Shown piece after piece: positions 58,318-64,000 of a DNA stretch of 64,000 nt (the stretch's first letter is position 1; every line of letters starts with the position of its first letter). Both the position numbers and the translations under genes were made by a program. The stretch covers positions 1,737,501 through 1,801,500 of the forward strand of contig NZ_JALJWP010000001.1 in the NCBI RefSeq assembly GCF_024169245.1, written 5' to 3'. The notes under the pieces are model-generated. The model had not been told where the DNA came from. It saw only the letters and a program-made list of their open reading frames with translations, and ran no database searches. The DNA comes from Pseudomonas koreensis. Its GTDB lineage: Bacteria > Pseudomonadota > Gammaproteobacteria > Pseudomonadales > Pseudomonadaceae.

Positions 58318-58472
58318 CCTCACCCTAGCCCTCTCCCGGAGGGAGAGGGAACTGACCGCGGTGTTTGTTCGAATTACGCCGACCTGCAATTGCGCGTCGG
58401 ACTCAGGTTTGAACAGCACAGAGATCTGCTCCCTTTCCCCCTCTCCCTCTGGGAGAGGGCTGGGGTGAGGGG
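58318..58472. repeat. Composite dispersed repeat, copy 2
   Basis: Same plan as the element at 6365-6540: CCCTCACCCTAGCCCTCTCC at the left, GGAGAGGGCTGGGGTGAGGG at the right, short CTCTCCC/GGGAGAGG hairpins at each, and a core with TTACGCCGACCTGCAA. It fills the gap between the antiporter and chemoreceptor genes; nothing else is seen there. Confidence 0.8.
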
Positions 58473-58494
58473 CTTTTGATCTTGATCTCAAAAT

Positions 58495-60120
58495 TTACAG
58501 GCTGAACCGCCCAACCATATTGTTCAGATCCAGCGCCAGGCGCGACAGCTCGTTGCTCGCCGCGCTGGTCTGATTCGCCCCGGTCGCCGATTGCACCGAC
58601 AGATCGCGGATGTTGACCAGATTGCGATCGACTTCCCGCGCCACCTGCGCCTGCTCTTCGGCGGCGCTGGCGATGACCAGGTTGCGCTCGTTGATTTCAA
58701 CGATGGCGCTGTTGATGGTGTCCAGCGACATACCCGCGCCTCGGGCGATGTTCAAGGTCGATTCGGCGCGCTCGGTGCTGTTGCGCATCGAATCCACGGC
58801 GTGTTCGGTGCCGCTCTGGATGCTGCCGATCATGCGTTCGATTTCGCTGGTCGACTGCTGGGTGCGATGGGCCAGAGCGCGCACTTCGTCGGCCACTACG
58901 GCGAAACCGCGACCGGCCTCACCGGCACGGGCCGCTTCGATCGCTGCGTTCAGTGCCAGCAGGTTGGTCTGGTCGGCGAGGCCACGGATGACGTCGAGTA
59001 CCTTGCCGATATCGCGGGATTCATTGGCCAGATCGCCGATCAGCGATGCCGTGCTCTGCACATCAGCGCTCATGCGTTCGATGGCGCTGACGGTTTCCTG
59101 CACCAGATCACGACCGTCGCCCGCCGAAGTGGTGGCGTTTTTCGAAGCTTCCGAAGTGCTGACTGCATTGCGCGCGACTTCTTCGACGGCACTGGTCATC
59201 TCGTTGACGGCAGTGGCCGCCTGCTCGATTTCGTTGTTCTGCTGGGTCAGGCCGCGAGCACTTTCGTCGGTGACGCTGTTGAGTTCTTCAGCGGCGGAGG
59301 CCAGCTGCGTGGCCGAACCGGAGATGCGCTGCAGGGTGTCGCGCAGCTTCGATTGCATCTTCGCCATGGCGGCCAGCAGGCGCCCGGCTTCATCTTCGCC
59401 ATCGACATGGATCGGCTGGGTCAGGTTGCCTTCGGCGATGGTTTCCGCAGCCTCAAGCGCCTTGGAAATCGGTTTGGTAATGCTCACGGTCAGTAGCCAG
59501 GCGAACAGGAGAGTCAGGCCGCTGGCGATCACCAGCAGGGTGACGACCAGATCGAATGACATCGAGTATTGATCCTTGGCGCCCTGATCGGTCTCGGCAA
59601 TTTGCTGGGTATTGATCTCCAGCAGACGCGCCAGCGCGGTATTCACCGCTTCCGAATTGCTCAGCAAATCGTTGTTGAGCATCTGCTGCAACTCGGCGAT
59701 CTGGTTGTTGCGCGACAGGGTTTTCATGCGCTCTTCAAGCTGACGGTACTGCGCCAGCAACTGCACGTATTGATCGTACGCCGCGCGTTCTTCAGGGCCG
59801 GAGATCAGCGGCTCGTAGGCACGTTGCGCATCGCTGATCTGGCGGTTGCGCATGTCGAACAGTTCGATGGTTTTCTGCTGCACGTCGGGTTCGCGGTTGA
59901 TCAGCAAGCGATAGGACAGCACGCGCAGGCGCAGGGTCAGTTGGGTGAATTCGTCGAGGGCCTTGATCGATGGCACGCTGGCGGTGGCGATGTCTTCGCC
60001 GGCCGCGCGGATCTTGCTCATCTGGTTCAGCGCAAACACGCCGAGAATCAACATCAGGCCGCCGATCAGGGCGAAACCGGTGAACGCCCGTGGGGCGATA
60101 TTCATATTGCGAAGGGACAT
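58495..60120 (-). CDS. Methyl-accepting chemotaxis protein
   Basis: Chemoreceptor of 541 residues: TM1 (about 12-34), a four-helix-bundle periplasmic sensor (4HB_MCP_1, 35-190), TM2 (about 192-215), HAMP (216-268) and a methyl-accepting/CheA-contact domain. The hairpin tip reads [20 protein letters not shown] and [18 protein letters not shown]. The ligand is unknown. A near-consensus sigma-28 (FliA) promoter lies 57 bp ahead of the ATG, so it is expressed with the flagellar regulon. There is no C-terminal CheR-docking pentapeptide; it ends MVGRFSL. Confidence 0.94.
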   Translation of the reverse strand: MSLRNMNIAPRAFTGFALIGGLMLILGVFALNQMSKIRAAGEDIATASVPSIKALDEFTQLTLRLRVLSYRLLINREPDVQQKTIELFDMRNRQISDAQRAYEPLISGPEERAAYDQYVQLLAQYRQLEERMKTLSRNNQIAELQQMLNNDLLSNSEAVNTALARLLEINTQQIAETDQGAKDQYSMSFDLVVTLLVIASGLTLLFAWLLTVSITKPISKALEAAETIAEGNLTQPIHVDGEDEAGRLLAAMAKMQSKLRDTLQRISGSATQLASAAEELNSVTDESARGLTQQNNEIEQAATAVNEMTSAVEEVARNAVSTSEASKNATTSAGDGRDLVQETVSAIERMSADVQSTASLIGDLANESRDIGKVLDVIRGLADQTNLLALNAAIEAARAGEAGRGFAVVADEVRALAHRTQQSTSEIERMIGSIQSGTEHAVDSMRNSTERAESTLNIARGAGMSLDTINSAIVEINERNLVIASAAEEQAQVAREVDRNLVNIRDLSVQSATGANQTSAASNELSRLALDLNNMVGRFSL

Positions 60121-60176
60121 GGGCGGATACCGAAAAGGGCCGCATCCATGCGGGCTGAGACTGCTGTATGGGTGAC

Positions 60177-60203
60177 TTATCGGTCATACGACTAAAGTCT
60201 TGA
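60177..60203 (-). promoter_or_regulatory. Sigma-28 (FliA) promoter of the chemoreceptor gene
   Basis: Reading leftward: TCAAGACT, 11-bp spacer, ACCGATAA. The -10 differs from GCCGATAA by one base and the spacing is ideal. It lies 57 bp upstream of the chemoreceptor start codon. Confidence 0.72.
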
Positions 60204-60397
60204 GGTGGTGTGCGTATTTGTCGCAGACAGCCCTGAGCGACGAAGTGCAGGAACCAGATCGACCAATCACAGTCTTTTGAACTCGCGAGAACGCTTGCCC
60301 GCCAGGCAAATCAAGGCCTTGCGCCGGTTTAACCCTGGCATCCGTGGTGACTTTTCTTTATCGTACGCGCCCTTTGAAAAACGCTTGGAAGATCAAA

Positions 60398-60628
60398 ATG
60401 TTGGAAGCATCCCTCAGCCAATTGGAACAGCTCGTCAGCGATCTGGTGCAACAGAACCAGACCTTGCTGCAGACCAACCAGACCCTGTCCATGGAACTGG
60501 CCCAGGCCAAGGATGAAAACGAAAACCTGCAACTGAACCTGATGGAGCAGGAAGAAAAACACGGCGCCACCGCCGCCCGTATCCAGGCGCTGGTTGATCG
60601 CGTCAACGCCGGTCCCGTCAGCGCATGA
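60398..60628 (+). CDS. Short coiled-coil protein next to zapA-like gene
   Basis: A 76-residue protein that is almost entirely one coiled coil (LEQLVSDLVQQNQTLLQTN; DENENLQLNLMEQEEK), resembling the small ZapB/TIGR02449-type proteins often encoded ahead of ZapA. ATG 60398 (MLEASLSQL) is the best start. The stop shares ATGA with the zapA-like gene, so the two are co-translated and may act together at the division ring. Exact family uncertain. Confidence 0.78.
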   Translation: MLEASLSQLEQLVSDLVQQNQTLLQTNQTLSMELAQAKDENENLQLNLMEQEEKHGATAARIQALVDRVNAGPVSA

Positions 60629-60927
60629 ACCACGGCACAGCAGGGGTAAAAGTCATCTCCATTCTCGGCGAGGACTATTCGATCAAGGCACCGGCCGGGG
60701 AAGAACAGACCCTGCTCGACGCGGCGATGATGCTCAAGGCAGCGCTGGAAGACACTAAGCGCAAATACCCGACGCTGATCGGCGATCGCTTGCTGGTCCT
60801 GGCGGCGATGAATCTGTGCTCGCAGCAGATCGAAATGAAGAAGCAGCACAAAGAAGAACTCGAGCGTTATCAAGAGCAAGTCAGCGCCACGGTCGAGACC
60901 ATTGCCAAGACGATCAGTCAGGGTTGA
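60625..60927 (+). CDS. ZapA-family cell division protein
   Basis: A 100-residue ZapA-fold protein that would cross-link FtsZ filaments. The N-terminal domain (VKVISILGEDYSIKAPAGE, LLDAAMMLKAALEDTKRKYP, GDRLLVLAAMNLC) is followed by a C-terminal coiled coil. It is coupled to the preceding coiled-coil gene. The 6S RNA gene that usually follows zapA in gamma-proteobacteria is not present in the short gap downstream, so this may be a second, divergent zapA copy rather than the main one. Confidence 0.85.
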   Translation: MNHGTAGVKVISILGEDYSIKAPAGEEQTLLDAAMMLKAALEDTKRKYPTLIGDRLLVLAAMNLCSQQIEMKKQHKEELERYQEQVSATVETIAKTISQG

Positions 60928-60939
60928 AGCAGAGAGAGT

Positions 60940-61095
60940 AGGCCCGAGGGGGACCGACCTTGTCCTCTTGCGTCATGCGTCGACCTGAATGACTTGTCGA
61001 TGATGGATTCGGTAAGGTCATTTCAAGTCGGCGTAGTTCTCAAATATCCCCCAATCGGCTCCCTCTCCTTCTGGGAGAGGGCTGGGGGTGAGGGT
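60940..61095. repeat. Composite dispersed repeat, copy 3 (reversed, one arm decayed)
   Basis: Read on the minus strand it follows copy 1 closely: the intact arm with CTCTCCC hairpin at 61060-61095, then GGGGGATATT, ACGCCGACTTGAAA, AATCCAT-ATCGAC and GTCGA-GCATGA, ending in a degenerate far arm near 60940. It fills the gap after the zapA-like gene; no RNA gene is seen there. Confidence 0.7.
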
Positions 61096-61118
61096 CACGA
61101 ACTCACCCCGGTCGTCGA

Positions 61119-62921
61119 TCAGAACCACTCCTCGCGCATCCCCAGACACGTATCATCCCGCGCTTCCAGCAGGTCCAGCTCATGCTGGCACCCTGGCACC
61201 TCCCACGTCAGGAAATACCGCGCCGCCTGCAACTTGCCCTTATAGAAGTCGACATCCGCCGCATTGCCTTTGGCCAAGCCTTCCTCAGCGCGAATCGCCT
61301 GCTCCAGCCAGCGCCAGCCGATCACTGCGTGGCCAAACACTTTCAGGTACAGCGCCGAATTCGCCAGACTGCTATTGACCTTGCCCTGGGCCAGATCGGT
61401 CAGCAGGCCCATGGTCACGGTTTGCAGGCGGGCAACGAGTTTTTCCAGCGGTTCGCGCAGTGCGGTCAGCGAGTCGTACGCAGTGGCGCGTTCGGCGGTG
61501 TTGGCGATCAAGCGGATCAATTGCTTCAACCCGGCGCCGCCGTTCTGCGCCAGTTTGCGCCCGAGCAAGTCCAGCGACTGGATGCCGTGGGTACCTTCGT
61601 GAATCGGGTTCAAGCGGTTGTCGCGGTAATACTGCTCCACCGGGTATTCGCGGGTATAGCCGTGGCCACCAAGAATCTGGATCGCCAGTTCGTTGGCCTT
61701 GAGGCAGAACTCCGATGGCCAGGATTTAACGATCGGCGTCAGCAGATCCAGCAACTCGTGAGCCTGTTTTCGCTCGGCTTCGGACTCAAGCGTGGTGGTG
61801 TCATCGAACAGTCGCGCGGCATACAGGCCAAGATCAAATGCGCCTTCGACGTAGGATTTCTGCGTCAGCAGCATGCGTCTGACGTCCGCGTGCTGAATGA
61901 TCGCCACCGGCGCCGTGGTCGGATCCTTGCTGTCCGGCACCCGACCCTGTGGTCGTTCGCGTGCGTACTCCAGTGAATACAGGTAACCGGCATAACCGAG
62001 CATCACCGCCCCCATGCCGACGCCGATCCGCGCCTCGTTCATCATCTGGAACATGTAGCTCAAACCGTGATGTGGCTTGCCCACCAGATAGCCGACGCAC
62101 TCGCCGTTATCGCCGAAGTTCAGCGCGGTGGAGGTGGTGCCGCGCCAGCCCATCTTGTGGAACAGTCCGGCCAGCAGCACGTCGTTGCGCGGGCCGAGGC
62201 TGCCGTCACCGTTGACCAGAAACTTCGGCACGATAAACAGCGAAATGCCTTTCACCCCCGGCGGCGCGTCGGGCAGCTTGGCCAGCACCATGTGCACGAT
62301 GTTTTCCGAGAGCGGGTGATCGCCGCCGGAAATGAAGATCTTGTTGCCCTTGAGGCGATAGGTGCCGTCGGATGCTGGCTCGGCGCGGGTACGAATATCC
62401 GACAGTGACGAACCGGCATGGGGCTCGGTCAGGGCCATGGTGCCGAAGAAGCGGCCGTCGATCATCGGTTGCAGGAAGCGCTGTTTCTGCTCTTCGCTGC
62501 CAAAGCTCTCGATCAGGTTGGCCGCGCCCATGGTCAGGAACGGGTACGAGGTCGACGCGGCGTTGGCTGACTGGAAATGCGCAAAGCAGGCTTGCGACAG
62601 CAGGGTCGGCAGTTGCATGCCGCCGGCCTCGAAACTACGTGCGGCGTTGAGAAAACCCGCTTCGAGGAAGGCATCCACGGCCGGTTTCACTTCGGGAATC
62701 AGAATGGCCTGGCCATCTTCATAGCGCGGCTCGTTTTCATCGCCCTTGCGGTTGTGCGGGGCGAAATATTTTTCGGCGATGTTGCGCGCGGTGCCGATGG
62801 CGGCGTCGAAGGTCTCGCGATTGTGCTCGGCAAAGCGCTCACGCCGGGTCAGGCCCTCGGCATCGAGGACTTCGTACAGCTCGAAAGCCAGATTGCGGGA
62901 ACTGAGCAGCGTCTCGGACAT
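61119..62921 (-). CDS. Large acyl-CoA dehydrogenase (DmdC-type, about 600 residues)
   Basis: FAD enzyme that introduces a trans-2 double bond into an acyl-CoA and passes electrons to ETF. The 600 residues comprise the N-terminal extension and domain, the middle beta domain (MALTEPHAGSSLSDIRT; ISGGDHPLSENIVHMV), the C-terminal helical domain with GGHGYTREYPVEQYYRD and catalytic Glu about 442 in HEGTHGIQSLDLLGRK, and an extra C-terminal domain typical of the DmdC / long-form group. The substrate chain is unknown; fatty-acid or branched acyl breakdown is likely. It appears monocistronic. Confidence 0.92.
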   Translation of the reverse strand: MSETLLSSRNLAFELYEVLDAEGLTRRERFAEHNRETFDAAIGTARNIAEKYFAPHNRKGDENEPRYEDGQAILIPEVKPAVDAFLEAGFLNAARSFEAGGMQLPTLLSQACFAHFQSANAASTSYPFLTMGAANLIESFGSEEQKQRFLQPMIDGRFFGTMALTEPHAGSSLSDIRTRAEPASDGTYRLKGNKIFISGGDHPLSENIVHMVLAKLPDAPPGVKGISLFIVPKFLVNGDGSLGPRNDVLLAGLFHKMGWRGTTSTALNFGDNGECVGYLVGKPHHGLSYMFQMMNEARIGVGMGAVMLGYAGYLYSLEYARERPQGRVPDSKDPTTAPVAIIQHADVRRMLLTQKSYVEGAFDLGLYAARLFDDTTTLESEAERKQAHELLDLLTPIVKSWPSEFCLKANELAIQILGGHGYTREYPVEQYYRDNRLNPIHEGTHGIQSLDLLGRKLAQNGGAGLKQLIRLIANTAERATAYDSLTALREPLEKLVARLQTVTMGLLTDLAQGKVNSSLANSALYLKVFGHAVIGWRWLEQAIRAEEGLAKGNAADVDFYKGKLQAARYFLTWEVPGCQHELDLLEARDDTCLGMREEWF

Positions 62922-63008
62922 GGCGGCCTACCTGAAATTGGAGTTGGGCCGAGTCTAGGTGTGCTGGTGAGGGCTGAACAGGAAGATTGATGAGCGTGAT
63001 GCAGAAGC

Positions 63009-63085
63009 AAAAGATCGCAGCCTTCGGCAGCTCCTACATTTGGAATGCGGTTCCATGTAGGAGCTGCCGAAGGCTGCGATCTTTT
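63009..63085. repeat. Long perfect inverted repeat (31-bp arms)
   Basis: Arms at 63009-63039 and 63055-63085 are exact inverse complements, beginning AAAAGATCGCAGCC, with 15 bp between them. It would form a very stable hairpin in RNA or cruciform DNA and could terminate transcription from both sides. It lies directly beside a REP doublet. The GATCGCAGCCTTCGGCAGC core is a common dispersed sequence in fluorescent pseudomonads. Confidence 0.92.
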
Positions 63086-63092
63086 GATCTTC

Positions 63093-63182
63093 TGTGGGAG
63101 CGAGCCTGCTCGCGAAAGCGGTGGGTCGGGCAACATTCATGTCGTCTGGCACTCCGTCTTCGCGAGCAGGCTCACTCCTACA
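63093..63182. repeat. Hybrid REP doublet
   Basis: The left arm is of the TGTGGGAGCGAGC type and the right arm of the CTCACTCCTACA (TAGGAGTGAG) type, unlike the other intact doublets here, whose arms match. It lies between the acyl-CoA dehydrogenase and putA. Confidence 0.88.
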
Positions 63183-63231
63183 GGGGATTTCATTCCAGGC
63201 GACCGTTGCGGGCGCCTGGAGTTACAGCGGT

Positions 63232-64000
63232 TTAGCCGATGGTCATAAGGCTGGCATTACCACCCGCCGCCGCAGTGTTAACACTCAGCGCGCGTTCGAT
63301 CACCAGACGCTCCAGCGCAATGTTGGTTTCGCCCTGGGACAAGCCCTGAACCCCAATGATCGCGCCGGCACGCTTGGCAATCTGCTGGCAAACGCCGCGC
63401 AACTGGTCGGAATGGCCGTGATGCAGAACCGCATCAAACACCACCTCGTCTTTATTCCAGTCGGCAACCAGTTTGATTCGCGCCTGAATCTCCTTCGGCA
63501 GGCGTGCGAACAATGCCTTGCTGATGTCGGACTCCGGCCATACCGCCGAACCGCCTACCGCCAATACCGCCGCCAATTGCGTCAGCAGGTCACCTTCAAC
63601 CTCCGCCAGGCACAGCACGTGCTCACGCGGCAGGATCGCATAGCTGTTTTTCTCACCGGTCGGGCCGGCCAGCACGCGGGTGATGCCGCTCTGCGATTGC
63701 GCCGCGTACTGCACGCACAGGGTGCTCAGATCAGCGAACTTGTTGTTGTCGGCCCAGGCTTTCAGAGCGTTCAACGATTGGCTCATGGCATCGCGCAAGC
63801 GCACGTCCGGGGCGACGATGGCGTCACCGCGAGCGAAGGATTGTTCGATGGCGTCGGTCGGACGCGTCGACAGCAGACGGTACAGATACAGCGGGCCGCC
63901 GGCTTTCGGGCCAGTACCCGACAGGCCTTCGCCGCCGAATGGCTGCACGCCGACCACCGCACCAACGATGTTGCGGTTGACGTAGACGTTACCGGCGTTG
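63232..64000 (-). CDS. putA: Bifunctional proline dehydrogenase / glutamate-semialdehyde dehydrogenase PutA, C-terminal part
   Basis: The last ~255 residues of PutA, whose start lies beyond the window. The sequence enters at [17 protein letters not shown] and runs through [20 protein letters not shown], the end of the aldehyde dehydrogenase domain that oxidises glutamate semialdehyde to glutamate. The remaining ~210 residues are the C-terminal PutA extension with an incomplete ALDH-like fold ([18 protein letters not shown]), ending SLMTIG. The proline dehydrogenase and any ribbon-helix-helix DNA-binding domain are outside. Confidence 0.93.
   Translation of the reverse strand, partial: NAGNVYVNRNIVGAVVGVQPFGGEGLSGTGPKAGGPLYLYRLLSTRPTDAIEQSFARGDAIVAPDVRLRDAMSQSLNALKAWADNNKFADLSTLCVQYAAQSQSGITRVLAGPTGEKNSYAILPREHVLCLAEVEGDLLTQLAAVLAVGGSAVWPESDISKALFARLPKEIQARIKLVADWNKDEVVFDAVLHHGHSDQLRGVCQQIAKRAGAIIGVQGLSQGETNIALERLVIERALSVNTAAAGGNASLMTIG

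Noticed and set aside
60928..61118. 6S RNA gene expected after zapA
   Set aside because: The gap is short and is accounted for by a dispersed repeat; no 6S-like long hairpin with central bubble is seen.

Overview
This window is a piece of a Pseudomonas chromosome, most likely from the P. fluorescens complex. The first half follows the familiar Pseudomonas order argS-priA-rpmE-nuclease-malic enzyme-ponA/pilMNOPQ-aroKB-gltBD-hemE. The intergenic spaces carry the REP doublets typical of fluorescent pseudomonads (TGTGGGAGCGAGC and TGTAGGAGTGAGC types). The organism call rests on this order, on the protein sequences as recognised by eye, and on the repeats; no database search was run.

Layout. 1-6.3 kb: translation, replication restart and central metabolism (argS fragment, priA, rpmE, a secreted nuclease, malic enzyme). 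6.6-17.5 kb: class A penicillin-binding protein divergent from the type IV pilus operon pilMNOPQ, then aroK, aroB and a SPOR-domain ATPase. 17.7-25.1 kb: glutamate synthase gltBD and hemE. 25.3-27.6 kb: a YnfM-type MFS exporter divergent from a LysR regulator. 27.6-29.6 kb: an AT-richer accessory pocket with two small unrecognised genes on the minus strand, each preceded by the same palindrome, plus a heptanucleotide tandem repeat and a remnant of a second LysR gene. 29.6-48.6 kb: one very long, tightly overlapping minus-strand operon for an aryl polyene (APE, xanthomonadin/flexirubin-like) pigment. 48.9-51.4 kb: an orphan ParA ATPase, thioredoxin 2 and an AT-rich two-gene cassette. 51.5-64 kb: SelO, an MscK-type mechanosensitive channel, a CvrA-type K+/H+ antiporter, a chemoreceptor with a sigma-28 promoter, a ZapA-like pair, a large acyl-CoA dehydrogenase and the 3' end of putA.

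The APE operon reads as a complete type II polyketide-like assembly line. It has two acyl carrier proteins, three ketosynthase-family proteins (one a chain-length-factor-like partner without the active Cys), a ketoreductase and two hotdog dehydratases, one of them fused to the AMP ligase. It also has two acyltransferases, a glycosyltransferase, a thioesterase, a LolA-like carrier, an MMPL/RND-type exporter and small lipoproteins. An ammonia lyase may supply an aryl starter from an aromatic amino acid, and a methyltransferase and a flavin-dependent halogenase-like enzyme may tailor the head group. A sigma-70-like promoter with a perfect 9-bp-arm palindrome just upstream of its -35 box lies ahead of the first gene.

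Most novel-looking points: the shared palindrome and distant kinship of the two small genes at 27.7-29.2 kb; the halogenase-like enzyme, the unusual ammonia-lyase selectivity residues and the antiporter-like gene in the APE operon; the rpmE terminator embedded in the start of the nuclease gene; a three-copy dispersed composite repeat; and the AT-rich membrane-protein cassette at 50.5-51.4 kb.
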